DNA of 64,000 bases. Origin: CAZPXZ01 sp965221505 (lineage in GTDB: Bacteria; Pseudomonadota; Alphaproteobacteria; Rhodobacterales; CAZPXZ01). The position numbers and the translations under genes are program-made. The DNA is taken from positions 1,674,001 through 1,738,000 of the forward strand of contig CBDCSI010000002.1 in assembly GCA_965221505.1 (NCBI GenBank). Direction: 5' to 3'. A model generated the notes under the pieces. The model worked only from the letters and a program-made list of their open reading frames with translations, was not told the origin of the DNA and did no database searches. Below are positions 1 to 10,232 of the stretch, piece by piece (the first letter of the stretch is position 1; the number at the start of each line of letters is the position of its first letter).

Positions 1-121
1 CTCTGGGATGCCAGTCCGGTCGTGCCTCGTCAAGGGCTCGGAGCAGTCCAAGCAGTGCGAGAAAGGCAAGCAGGTTGTCGGACTCCAGTCCGTCAAGCCG
101 GTGTGTCGCGAAGTCGTTCAT
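1..121 (-). CDS. Type I-G CRISPR-associated protein, 5' end only
   Basis: Only the first 40 codons are in the window; the gene runs off the left edge. It starts at ATG 121-119, overlapping the cas3 stop as ATGA, so it is the next gene of the cas operon and probably translationally coupled. The visible N-terminus (MNDFATHRLDGLESDNLLAF, then a Leu-rich stretch) looks like proteins encoded right after cas3 in type I-G operons. It could be the Cas8/Csx17 large subunit or the separate 'Cas3-extension' family. I lean to the latter from memory of its N-terminus, but 40 residues cannot settle it. Confidence 0.6.
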   Translation of the reverse strand, partial: MNDFATHRLDGLESDNLLAFLALLGLLRALDEARPDWHPR

Positions 122-3069
122 GAACCGGACTCCTCCTCCTCCGAGGCCCTATGATCGGCGAGGCGGACAATCGCTTCCAGATAAGCCAAGCCCCAGATTC
201 CGTAACGACGCTTCAGGACGTTGAACAGGGAGGGCCAGTCAACGCCGCCGAAGTCGAACGCTAGCGACTGCGGTCCCGGCTGATCATCCGACAGTTGCCA
301 ATCGAAATTTGCGAGGCAAGACTGCGGACGCTGGGTGTGGTCATCGCGAAAGGCGAAGAATGGCCGTCCAAGTCCGTGGTGACTTCCGATAAGCCAGAGG
401 ACAAGGGAAGGATCACGTGCTTTGAACCGATTGAGATGCGTTCTCGCCATACGAACCGACAACGCCTCATGCCGCCATCGTCTGGGCAGACCGGCGCGTG
501 CCCATGCATGGGCCGATCGGGCGCGGCCGCTCTTGGCCAGCGGCAGTCCATCGGGCCGGCTCCAGGGATCACCGCCCGCTAGGGCGGTCTGAAACCGCGG
601 GTCGGCCTTGCCGGCGTCATGCAGGTACGCTGCTAGGCGAATGTCATCCACGATGTCGTCGAGACCGAGTGCCTTGGCAGACTTCTCGGCAATTTGGGCG
701 ACACGTAAGCAATGTTCGTCGAGACCGACCGGTCGGCCGGAAGTGTGGGATGCCGTATCGTCCTCCGTCGCGGGTAGGGATTCGCATGAGCCGTGTCGCA
801 CCTGCACCGACGTACCGCGTTCGGCGACGAGTATCGCGCCTCCCTCTGATCCATTGGGATACGGCAGATGCAAATCGATGCGTCCTGCGGCACGGGAGAG
901 CGCAGTCAACGGGATCCGCACGTCACGGAGCAGAGGATCAGGTAGGGAGTCGTTTTCCGGTTTGGGCGGAAGAACGGATAGGAGGCTGTCGACGAGATCG
1001 CGGACGCCTCCCTCCTCCGATCCGAGGACGCCTGCGACTCGTCGCCATTGCCAACGGAGTTCGGGGCGAAAGACGCTGGGCGTAACGCGAACCGCGCAAC
1101 GTCGGCTCCAGTAGGGTTTCGCCGCACCGTCGGCCACATCGGCAACAGATTGGTCTGATTCGGGCGCCCAACCAAACGGGTCACAGCCACCGCGGTCGGC
1201 AGGGACGACCAGCACGTCGCCTATGCGCAACTCGTGTGGAGACACTATTCCCGTATCGGAGTGGTCAGGGCCCGCCCACCGGAAGGCTCGATTCCGGGTC
1301 TGCCGTCGTCGTATCGCCGAAGTGTCGGGTTCGCGATCTTGCGCCGGCGCATCCGACAGTTGCGCGTAGGTGTCTTCGCTGTGATTCAGCCATGTACGAG
1401 CGGCCCAGAGCGGGAGCTCGATCGCCTCGCTGGCGCGAGGAGGCATAAGACGCATCACGTGACTGAGATCGCACTTGGGCCTGTTCGGATGCTCCTCTTC
1501 GCAGAGGTCGTTTTCTGAAATGTCATCGCGCCAGATGACGGATACGCCGGATTCCGAGCGCTTCCGGCCATGAAGAAATAGTCCGACATCGGGATCCGCG
1601 GTCGGCCGAGGCGACGTTTGCGACCAGAGGTCAAGGTAGGCAGGCATGAGAACCGGTGCGTCCGGGCGCTCCGACGCGAGATCGTCTGGGTTCTGTTCAG
1701 TTTCCTTCAGGCGTTGCGATAGCGCTTCGGAACCGAAGTCCACAGGTCCATGCTTTGCGAGCGCCTTGAGCGCATTCCAGGTACGGCGGATCCGGTCACC
1801 GTACACCGGGTCGTTGGCTCGGCTCCGGATGTCTTCGGACAGGGCGATGATGACGCCTTCGGCTGGTACCGGACGCCCGGCTCGGTTTAGTCGGCCAAAT
1901 CTCTGCCGAAGGGCGTCGAGGGATGCCGCTTGGGTCACGAGGCCGTCGAGATCCAGGTCTACGCCGACCTCCAAGCACTGGGTCGCGACGATGAAGAGTG
2001 GCTTGCCGTCCGTGCGATCCAGACTTCCGGTTCGGAAGCGAGCGAGCGACTTCGCAATTGCGTCCCTGTCGACGCCGCGAGATCTTCCGATCATCAGTAC
2101 TGCGTCCGTCGAATCGTCGTCCGTATCGTCGACTGTCAGCGCGTCGAATATCCGGCGCGCCAGTGCCACGCGATTGACGACGACCCCCAGTGCGGCTGGA
2201 GAAACACCTTGATCTCGCAGTCTGTCTGCCATATCGCGCGCTTCTCGGGCGAACGGCTCGAAGGCGGAATTCAGGCCTCCTGTGTATGGCGGCTTGAGCT
2301 CGGTTGGCTTGCGGGCACGGAGTCGCTTTCTCAACTCCGGATGGTTTCTGTCTGCATCGGACAACTCAAACGAACGCTCCGAACAGGCCCCAGGTGTCGC
2401 AGACAAGAGCGCCAATTTCGTGTCGGCCCGGCCGATCGTGCGCACGGCAAAGATTGTCTGCCTGAATGGCTCGGCGAGATGGGCCTCATCCAGGAGGATC
2501 AGGCAGCCCGAGCCGAGCAGCCCTGCGTGCACAGGTTTCATGCGGTCGGATACACCGTATCCTCGGAACAACAGCCGCGAACCGACTTGGTCGACTGTGG
2601 AGCAGAGAATCGTGGGCTGCGTCGGTGTCCGGGCCCAATCGTATTCCAACGGTACACCGCCCCGGAGCCGCCGGGCAATGAGCGGCGGACCGTCTCCGCC
2701 AGCCAGTAACGTGAGGCGCGCAGCGACTTCCGCGACGATCCTGTCCCCGTTTGCATCCTTGCCGACGTTGTCCTTGAGCACTTCCGCGATTTTCGTGGCG
2801 CGAACGAACGCATCGTCTACAACGAGGCGCCGGTCGACGACGAGCGCGATGCGCAGCGCCGACTTCGAGGGCGAATCCGCTCGCAGGGCCAGATGAAACA
2901 CGGCCGCATCTAGGGCTGCCGTCTTGCCGGAGCCGGTGGGCAGGTTCAGCACGTCGGGCCACGTGTCGGTGTCCGCGAGCCGGGTGACCAGTGATTGCTG
3001 CCAAGGGAACGGATCGCATCCGTGCACCGCCCTAAAATACGCGGGGAAGTCTGAGGGGTGAAGACTCAC
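118..3069 (-). CDS. cas3: CRISPR-associated helicase-nuclease Cas3 (type I-G)
   Basis: A 983-aa SF2 helicase joined to an HD nuclease. The Walker A motif GSGKT is at residues 46-50, the DEAH box at about 194-197, and an LLSATPG motif III follows. The C-terminal HD domain has LHDAGK with His817-Asp818 and a second His pair (SHHG) near 897. Helicase first and HD last is the arrangement typical of type I-G (I-U) Cas3; most other subtypes have HD at the N-terminus. Cas3 is recruited to target DNA bound by Cascade, then nicks and unwinds it. The start overlaps the csb2 stop by 4 bp and the stop overlaps the next cas gene by 4 bp. All visible catalytic motifs are intact, so it looks functional. Confidence 0.93.
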   Translation of the reverse strand: MSLHPSDFPAYFRAVHGCDPFPWQQSLVTRLADTDTWPDVLNLPTGSGKTAALDAAVFHLALRADSPSKSALRIALVVDRRLVVDDAFVRATKIAEVLKDNVGKDANGDRIVAEVAARLTLLAGGDGPPLIARRLRGGVPLEYDWARTPTQPTILCSTVDQVGSRLLFRGYGVSDRMKPVHAGLLGSGCLILLDEAHLAEPFRQTIFAVRTIGRADTKLALLSATPGACSERSFELSDADRNHPELRKRLRARKPTELKPPYTGGLNSAFEPFAREARDMADRLRDQGVSPAALGVVVNRVALARRIFDALTVDDTDDDSTDAVLMIGRSRGVDRDAIAKSLARFRTGSLDRTDGKPLFIVATQCLEVGVDLDLDGLVTQAASLDALRQRFGRLNRAGRPVPAEGVIIALSEDIRSRANDPVYGDRIRRTWNALKALAKHGPVDFGSEALSQRLKETEQNPDDLASERPDAPVLMPAYLDLWSQTSPRPTADPDVGLFLHGRKRSESGVSVIWRDDISENDLCEEEHPNRPKCDLSHVMRLMPPRASEAIELPLWAARTWLNHSEDTYAQLSDAPAQDREPDTSAIRRRQTRNRAFRWAGPDHSDTGIVSPHELRIGDVLVVPADRGGCDPFGWAPESDQSVADVADGAAKPYWSRRCAVRVTPSVFRPELRWQWRRVAGVLGSEEGGVRDLVDSLLSVLPPKPENDSLPDPLLRDVRIPLTALSRAAGRIDLHLPYPNGSEGGAILVAERGTSVQVRHGSCESLPATEDDTASHTSGRPVGLDEHCLRVAQIAEKSAKALGLDDIVDDIRLAAYLHDAGKADPRFQTALAGGDPWSRPDGLPLAKSGRARSAHAWARAGLPRRWRHEALSVRMARTHLNRFKARDPSLVLWLIGSHHGLGRPFFAFRDDHTQRPQSCLANFDWQLSDDQPGPQSLAFDFGGVDWPSLFNVLKRRYGIWGLAYLEAIVRLADHRASEEEESGS

Positions 3070-4598
3070 GGCACAAGCTCCACGCTTCGGCAGAGACCCA
3101 AGCCCGTGAATCTGCCGGCCCCGAGAAGGACGGGTCCGCGAACGCCTTGTTCGAAGTCGACTACCGCGTGGACCAACTGTCGGCTCTTCAGCGACTGCGG
3201 TAGTCTCCAGCGGGTCCAGTGGGGCTCGCTCGCTGAGGGTCGGGCGGGTGGCGCGCCGCGAATTGCCGAGTGTCTGCCGACCCGAATACGATCAGGGTCG
3301 GGCTTTGGCAATCCCGCATTCTGGCACGCGCGTACTACCAGCGCTCGAACTTCAGCCTCGTTCCCTCGCTTCAGGTGCCGGTCGAGCACAATCGGCGTGA
3401 CGCTGGCCCAGATCCGCGCTGGCTGCAAGTATGGCTCGGGCGCGAGAGAGTGTTTCTTGCTGAAGGTAGGCGTGAGACGGAGTGGGGTCACCAAGGGCGG
3501 GCCGTCGAGCGTTAGCACGCGCCGACCGCTCTCGTGGTCATGGGGAGCGATTTTGTAGAATGCCTCGAGAAATCCGTCGATACCTTCCAATCTCTTCCCG
3601 TCTGGCGGGATGATGGCCAAGCCGAGCAGTGCGCCGTCGGCATACGGGAAGCCCGCAGAGGCCATTGGCGCGACCGCGATATGCGGACGACGGGTGGGCC
3701 CGCCATCCGGTGTGTGGCCGGAGACAACTTCGGGTATGGAGCCTTCGCGGCCCATGCGGCGATAGCCGCTCATCAAAGCCTGTCGCAAGAGCCGACAGAC
3801 CGTACTCGCCGCGCGCAAATCCGGTGTGGTCCCGCCAACCCCTTCCAGCACCAGCCAGCCGTGGGATGGTTCCGATATGGACAGAGAATCCGGAACTCGA
3901 ACGACCTCGCCCGACAGGATCATGGGCCGGGCCGGGTTGGCGCGGTGCGCTGCCACCAGTTCCTCTAACCGCCCCGTATAGACTTGCCGCCTCGCGGGCC
4001 GACGACGCTCGAAGCGCGTCGCAACGCTGGCTTCGCCTTGCAGAAAGCGGCAGCGAACCAAGCTGGCTGAATGTCCGATATAGCCGATGTCGCGCGCCAT
4101 GGCGTCCAGCGCCGCGACGGTCTGGGCTTCGGGCACTGCTCCTTCCCAGATCAGGCACATCACCGGGTCATGCGGCACGGCGACCGGGAAGCGGCGCGGC
4201 TGTCGAATACGGTCTTCAGGTAGAGTAGATAGGGCTGCCTTCCACGGTTTTTCGTGGCCGCCCTTCTTGGGCGGCCTCTTGCCAACCTTAAGAAACTCTC
4301 GATACCATTTCTGCCTGTTCAGTTCATGTCTTGGGCTTTCAAAGTCGTTTGGCGGAACAAAAACTATCGGCGCTGTCCGCGCCGTGTGACCGGAGGCATC
4401 AACGAGCGGGCACCGTTGGACCTCCAGCCATTCAAGCGCCTTACGCTCTTCGGCACATTCGCCGCGCGCGGCCCAAGCGGAGACCAACGCCGAAAACGCC
4501 CGGTCGGGCTGAATCGGCCAATCGGGCTTTTCGTCCGCCGGACCCCGAGCGGCGCGGCATACGCCGGTCAGAAACTCGATCTCCAGAATTAGGCTCAT
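3066..4598 (-). CDS. csb2: Type I-G Cas5-Cas6 fusion protein Csb2 (GSU0054 family)
   Basis: A 510-aa RAMP-superfamily protein. The N-terminal part (MSLILEIEFLTG, then WPIQPDRAFSALVSAW) matches the Cas5-like start of the Csb2/GSU0054 family. The C-terminal half, with Gly-rich segments such as GAGRFTGLGLCR near the end, fits the Cas6-like repeat-processing part. In type I-G systems this one protein is thought to hold the 5' handle of the crRNA and cleave the repeats, so no separate cas6 is expected. It lies between csb1 and cas3 with ATGA overlaps on both sides. The assignment rests on N-terminal resemblance, length and operon position; catalytic residues were not mapped. Confidence 0.85.
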   Translation of the reverse strand: MSLILEIEFLTGVCRAARGPADEKPDWPIQPDRAFSALVSAWAARGECAEERKALEWLEVQRCPLVDASGHTARTAPIVFVPPNDFESPRHELNRQKWYREFLKVGKRPPKKGGHEKPWKAALSTLPEDRIRQPRRFPVAVPHDPVMCLIWEGAVPEAQTVAALDAMARDIGYIGHSASLVRCRFLQGEASVATRFERRRPARRQVYTGRLEELVAAHRANPARPMILSGEVVRVPDSLSISEPSHGWLVLEGVGGTTPDLRAASTVCRLLRQALMSGYRRMGREGSIPEVVSGHTPDGGPTRRPHIAVAPMASAGFPYADGALLGLAIIPPDGKRLEGIDGFLEAFYKIAPHDHESGRRVLTLDGPPLVTPLRLTPTFSKKHSLAPEPYLQPARIWASVTPIVLDRHLKRGNEAEVRALVVRACQNAGLPKPDPDRIRVGRHSAIRGAPPARPSASEPHWTRWRLPQSLKSRQLVHAVVDFEQGVRGPVLLGAGRFTGLGLCRSVELVP

Positions 4599-5863
4599 TC
4601 GTCGTCTTCGTCCCCATCACCCGAACCTGCCAGCGCCAGGTCACGACTCCGTCTGATAATTTCGACCAGCTTTTTATGCGGCTCAAGCGCCAAACTACGG
4701 AAGGCGAAGCCCACCGCCTTGGCTTGCGCATACGCTTCCCGATAGAGCCGTTCGGTAGTGTCACGGTCGATCTCTACTGCTCTGGTGGTGCCGTCCGCAT
4801 TGACCAGTTCCAACGGTGCGCGGCCTTCGCAGACCAGATCGCAACGTGAGCGCAGGGCGTAGCCGCGCGCATCCTGCTCGGCTAGAGCCAGCAGGCCGAG
4901 CGACGCGAGCAGCGCACGCCCGGCCGAATCCCTGTCGCCACCGCCGAAGCGAAGCCGTCGCAGCCCCGCAAGGGTGATGACCACCCGATGCTCGGCGTAA
5001 TCACAGGTGATGCCGAGAGGCTGAACCATCGGAGCGATGTTCCCATGGTTGATTACCGAAGGTCTTCCGGACTTGTCGCCCTTTTTTCTCGAGAACTTGA
5101 CAGGCTCCGATCTTCGTTGGGCTGCCTGTTCCTCCCAAGGGGTCCAATCGCCTTCGTTCTCGGCAGACTGATAGATATGCACGCCTTTCATGATGCCCAC
5201 CGGATCGATGCGACTCCCTGTGCGCCGTCCGGCAGTGCGAACAGTTACCTCTCCGTTGCGCTGATCGGGCTGCACTTCCTCGACCGGTACATTGACTCCC
5301 ATGATCTCCGAGACCAGCGCGCGTGGGAATTTGGCGCCGAGGCCACCGCCTTGGCCCTGGCTGTGCCAGGCACCGAACAGCAGGGCGGTCGGCGAAAGCT
5401 CCAGCAGCGCCGTAGCATCGGCCGGTTTGGCCGCAGCGAGACGCATTCCTTCACTGCTCTCCATGAAGCGCTCGTTGCCCAATAGGCTATCCCGCAGTAT
5501 GGCGTCATAGACCCGGTGTGGTGCGTCTAGGGAGGTGATGCGTACCAGCGGCTCCAGGTCCTTGCCGCGAAAATCCACGGTGACATGAGGTAGTGGCAGG
5601 CCGTTCTCGACCGCCGCCAGCAGCGCCTCCTCCAGCCGGTTTGCTTGGCTCTGCACGCTGTCGATCAGCACGCACCAAGTGTCCTCACCGTTCACCCGTC
5701 GCCGTTCGAACACATGGCGTGGGGGGTCATTGTCGCGCGCTCTTGGGTAGGTCGGCGGAAATAGCTTATCCCCCGGTCCGCCGACCGGCTGGAGCCGAGA
5801 AATGCGGCGAAACGCGGCACTCTCGCGGGTGGCCGCACAGAGTTCCTGGTAGGTGATCGTCAT
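4595..5863 (-). CDS. csb1: Type I-G Cas7 backbone protein Csb1 (GSU0053 family)
   Basis: A 422-aa Cas7-group RAMP protein, the repeated backbone subunit of the type I-G effector complex that coats the crRNA spacer. Recognisable family features are the early segment RDSLLGNERFMES, the stretch LLFGAWHSQGQGGGLGAKFP (about residues 165-185) and the RTAGRRTGSRIDPVGI segment. The C-terminal GDGDEDDE tail is strongly acidic. It overlaps the csb2 start by 4 bp downstream and a 67-aa ORF by 4 bp upstream. No disruptions are seen. Confidence 0.87.
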   Translation of the reverse strand: MTITYQELCAATRESAAFRRISRLQPVGGPGDKLFPPTYPRARDNDPPRHVFERRRVNGEDTWCVLIDSVQSQANRLEEALLAAVENGLPLPHVTVDFRGKDLEPLVRITSLDAPHRVYDAILRDSLLGNERFMESSEGMRLAAAKPADATALLELSPTALLFGAWHSQGQGGGLGAKFPRALVSEIMGVNVPVEEVQPDQRNGEVTVRTAGRRTGSRIDPVGIMKGVHIYQSAENEGDWTPWEEQAAQRRSEPVKFSRKKGDKSGRPSVINHGNIAPMVQPLGITCDYAEHRVVITLAGLRRLRFGGGDRDSAGRALLASLGLLALAEQDARGYALRSRCDLVCEGRAPLELVNADGTTRAVEIDRDTTERLYREAYAQAKAVGFAFRSLALEPHKKLVEIIRRSRDLALAGSGDGDEDDE

Positions 5864-6063
5864 GTCTTGCCCTTCGTTTGGTTGTTCGGTTTTCGCGGCT
5901 GCTGGGGATTCTCATCCGACACACCGGATTCGGGTAGTGCGGCGACGGGGACCGGCTGGCGCTGCGATGTGTCCTGCTGGATACCGCTCTCGACGATCTC
6001 CCAAGACACGTACTCCGCCCTGACTGCTACCGCCGAATACCGGCTGCTACGGAATCTGTTCAT
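5860..6063 (-). CDS. Unknown 67-aa protein heading the type I-G cas operon
   Basis: I do not recognise this small hydrophilic protein. It is 67 aa, starts MNRFRSSRYSAVAVRAEY, is rich in Gln, Pro and Asn in the second half and ends in a basic KPNNQTKGKT tail. No membrane segment or signal peptide is visible. Two things argue that it is real. A strong ribosome binding site (GAGGAG about 8 nt upstream) precedes its ATG, and its stop overlaps the csb1 start as ATGA, the same arrangement as every other junction of the operon. It could be a Cas accessory protein, a regulator, or a leader peptide that couples csb1 translation. Confidence 0.6.
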   Translation of the reverse strand: MNRFRSSRYSAVAVRAEYVSWEIVESGIQQDTSQRQPVPVAALPESGVSDENPQQPRKPNNQTKGKT

Positions 6064-6117
6064 AGAGTGCTCCTCTTCAAGGGGCTTTCGCCGACAGCCC
6101 CGGGGTTGCTAGATCGT

Positions 6118-6145
6118 AATATAGAGTGTAACCTAAGAAATACAA
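6118..6145 (-). promoter_or_regulatory. Candidate sigma70 promoter of the cas operon
   Basis: On the minus strand a TTGTAT box (6145-6140) and a TATATT box (6123-6118) are 16 nt apart, in an AT-rich patch unlike its surroundings. They lie about 55 nt upstream of the first operon ATG. This is inferred from motif match only. Confidence 0.5.
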
Positions 6146-6178
6146 CCAAGGAAAATATCCGGAGGTGATCGAATGCCG

Positions 6179-6285
6179 CGCATGGTCGTTCGGAGTTGCT
6201 CCGGCTGCATTGAAGCGTAGTCTTTCTAAGGTTGTCCGCGCATAACGCGCATCCATCCGGGCCGAGAGGCCCGGCCTCATTGACG
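6179..6285 (-). repeat. Degenerate CRISPR-repeat-like pair
   Basis: Read on the minus strand, two segments each begin TCAATG and end in ATGC about 35 nt later. Their TCAATG boxes are 70 nt apart, which fits one repeat plus one spacer. The first (about 6283-6249) has a strong internal palindrome, CCGGGCC-tctc-GGCCCGG; the second (about 6213-6180) is diverged. Repeats with a central GC palindrome and TTCAATG/CATTGAA ends are familiar from type I-G arrays. Only two imperfect copies are visible, so this may be an array remnant or chance. Confidence 0.3.
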
Positions 6286-6669
6286 TTGCGCCAGGGACCC
6301 CTTGCTGCAAAGGGCGTACCCTGCTGTCGGGGAGCTGTCTGCGTCGTGTCACTTCGTGTGCGTGGGTCCGCTGGCCAGTAGCAGCTCTGCGGCTGGGACG
6401 GACATGAGCTACGTCGAGCGGCTGCGACGCTGCGCAGAGGACACCTCGAAGAACTGGTCCAACAGGCGGCCAGGCAGAGGTTGATTACGACGACCGGGCC
6501 GCCGATCTCCCATACCCGTCGATGAATGCGATCAAGCGGATAATTGGCGGGCTGCAGGACTGCTGGCGCATACGCGGTCCAATGCGAGGTCTGCGGCACT
6601 TCCGGCATGCTTCGGGGCGGGCCACACCGAATCGGAGAAACCCTCGCGCTTGGCTCGGAGCGCCGCCGG
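6286..6669. other. Intergenic, nothing recognised
   Basis: This is the space between the repeat-like pair and the gamma-glutamyltransferase stop. Short frames on both strands lack ribosome binding sites and familiar motifs. No further copies of the repeat-like unit were found at the 70-nt spacing. Confidence 0.5.
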
Positions 6670-8220
6670 CTACAGAATGCCGTCCCGGCTCGTCCAGGCC
6701 GTGCCGCCGCGCCGGGGATCGCCGAACGCCTCCGTCCCGTTCCTGGAGATGCGAACCGCATGGACGCCGCCGAAATACACGTTCCGCTCGTCCCAGATTC
6801 TGTGATCCGGCCACGCTCGGAGCGTGTGCACGAGATCGTCCGGATCGAACCCGAACTCTACGCTGAGCCGCCGGCCGGTCACATGGAGCCGGGGCGCCTC
6901 GATCGCCTCGTCGAGCCCCATCTTATGGGCGGCGAGGTTCGCCACCACCTGCAGGATCGCGGACGGGATTCGCCTCGACCCGCCGGAACCGAGCACGGCG
7001 CGCGGACCGTCGGACCAGCGCAGGAAGGTGGGCGTCATCATGGACGTCATGCGCGAATCCAGCGGCCAACGGTGGAAGCCTTCCGGGTTAAGTTCCGCCT
7101 CGCCCAGCATGTTGTTCATCATGATGCCCGTGCCCGGCACGATGCAGCCGGATCCGGAGCCGTTCGAGACGGTACCCGATGCCATGTTGCCGAACCGGTC
7201 GACGATGCTGGCGTGCGTGGTTCCCCGGGTCGCGAAGCGGAGATCCCGGATCTCGTCCCGCCAACGCGCCAGGAGCACGGGATCGACCGCTTCCGGGCCG
7301 GGTTCCCAGTCGTTCAGCGCTTCTGCGTCGACGGTGCGGCCGATGGCGCTCGCAACCAGCCCTGCGTGCAGGTCGCCGGTTTGCCGGAGGCGGCCGAGTT
7401 CCAGGCCATTCAGCAGGCCTAACGCGAGCGCCGTCAGGACTCCGCCGGCAGCGGGCGGCGAATTGACGAAGACCTCGGCGTCCTCGAAACGGACGGACAA
7501 GGGAGCGCGGACGTCCACGCGATACGACTCGAGGTCGTGGCGCCGCAAAACGCCGCCGGCGCCGGCGGCATCCAGCACGGCGGCGGCGATTTCGCCCCGG
7601 TAGAACAGGTCAGGGCCTTCTGCTGCAAGACAGTCGAGAACGTCCGCGAAGTCGGGAAGGCGAAGAATTTCGCCGGTCCCGAGTATCCCGCCGGGGCCTG
7701 AGGCGGAGCCGAAGACGGCGCGGCTGGCCTCGGTGGAGAGAAACCCGGTGCGGACGATCTGAAAGATGTCGGCCTGGGCGTCGTTTACGGCAACGCCTTC
7801 CTTTGCGGCCGCCATGGCCGGTTGAAGGACTTCGCGAATGGGCATCCGGCCCAGCTGCCGGTGGACCTCGAACATGCCGGCAACCTGCCCGGGGACGGCC
7901 ACGGTAGCCCAGCCGATGTGGAACTCCTGGGTCTCGGTGCCGAACTGGGCGTCGAAAGCGTGGAAGTCGAGGTCGTCGATCGAATGCGGGTGCCGGCCGG
8001 GCGTGTGGGTGAAGAAATCGAACACGGCCGGGCGACCCTCGGCCGGCGCGGCGAGCAAGTATCCGCCGCCGCCGAGCGACGCGAGGACGGGTTCGCAGAC
8101 GCAGGAAGCGGCGGTTGCGGCGACCCACGCGTCAAAGGCGTTTCCGTCGGCGTCGAGGACGTCGACCGCCGCCTGAACGACCCGGGGGTGTCCGGCCGCT
8201 ATTCCTGCATCGATGTCCAT
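6670..8220 (-). CDS. Gamma-glutamyltransferase family protein
   Basis: A 516-aa Ntn-hydrolase of the gamma-glutamyltranspeptidase family, which cleaves the gamma-glutamyl bond of glutathione-like substrates and self-processes into two subunits. The processing and nucleophile motif GTTHASIVD is at about residues 333-341, with the predicted catalytic Thr at 334. The Gly-rich LGSGGSRRIPSAI segment near the C-terminus also fits. The ATG at 8220 (MDIDAGIAAGHP) is preferred because it lies 19 bp after the upstream carboxyl-transferase stop, whereas a longer reading would overlap that gene. No signal peptide is seen, which is unusual for a periplasmic GGT, so a cytoplasmic or specialised acylase role is possible. 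Confidence 0.85.
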   Translation of the reverse strand: MDIDAGIAAGHPRVVQAAVDVLDADGNAFDAWVAATAASCVCEPVLASLGGGGYLLAAPAEGRPAVFDFFTHTPGRHPHSIDDLDFHAFDAQFGTETQEFHIGWATVAVPGQVAGMFEVHRQLGRMPIREVLQPAMAAAKEGVAVNDAQADIFQIVRTGFLSTEASRAVFGSASGPGGILGTGEILRLPDFADVLDCLAAEGPDLFYRGEIAAAVLDAAGAGGVLRRHDLESYRVDVRAPLSVRFEDAEVFVNSPPAAGGVLTALALGLLNGLELGRLRQTGDLHAGLVASAIGRTVDAEALNDWEPGPEAVDPVLLARWRDEIRDLRFATRGTTHASIVDRFGNMASGTVSNGSGSGCIVPGTGIMMNNMLGEAELNPEGFHRWPLDSRMTSMMTPTFLRWSDGPRAVLGSGGSRRIPSAILQVVANLAAHKMGLDEAIEAPRLHVTGRRLSVEFGFDPDDLVHTLRAWPDHRIWDERNVYFGGVHAVRISRNGTEAFGDPRRGGTAWTSRDGIL

Positions 8221-8239
8221 CGTGGTTCTCGCCGGATCG

Positions 8240-9775
<1,536 letters not shown>

Positions 9776-9912
9776 GCCTTCCTCCGGGGAATCCGAAAAA
9801 TCGAGTCAGGTATAGCGAAATTGTCCCGGTGCGGCAGAGTCGTTGGGTTCCGTCGGCGTGACCGGACGCAGGCTTGCGAACGGGCGGGGTTATTCGCTAC
9901 ATACGGGTTGCC

Positions 9913-10005
9913 GGAGGGATGGCCGAGTGGACTAAGGCGCACGCCTGGAGAGCGTGTATACCGTGCTGAGCGGTATCGTGGGTTCGAATCCCACTCCCTC
10001 CGCCA
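9913..10005 (+). tRNA. tRNA-Ser (anticodon GGA)
   Basis: Complete class II tRNA. The acceptor stem GGAGGGA pairs with TCCCTCC, followed by discriminator G and an encoded CCA. The anticodon loop CTGGAGA (anticodon GGA) sits on a CACGC/GCGTG stem, with a long variable arm and GGTTCGAATCC in the T arm. It reads UCC/UCU serine codons. It sits directly upstream of a DUF3883 gene, a common position for integrated DNA, but no direct repeat of the tRNA 3' end was found downstream. Confidence 0.96.
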
Positions 10006-10232
10006 TTCCTGCCCGTACGGCTATTGCGCTCCGGGGATTGCGCAGAATTATCCAGAGTGCAGTTTGTCCCGAATTCTGCCCGGTCTGTAGCGTTCGGAGA
10101 GCCCGAACGAATGCACGGTGCCTCGCGTGAATCGACGCCGTGACGGTTGGCGACGTCGTTCGGCCCTCTCGTTTCAGTACGACACGCAAGAGCCCGGATG
10201 ACAGAGCGGTCCTTCGCCTGTAGCCTGGCGCC

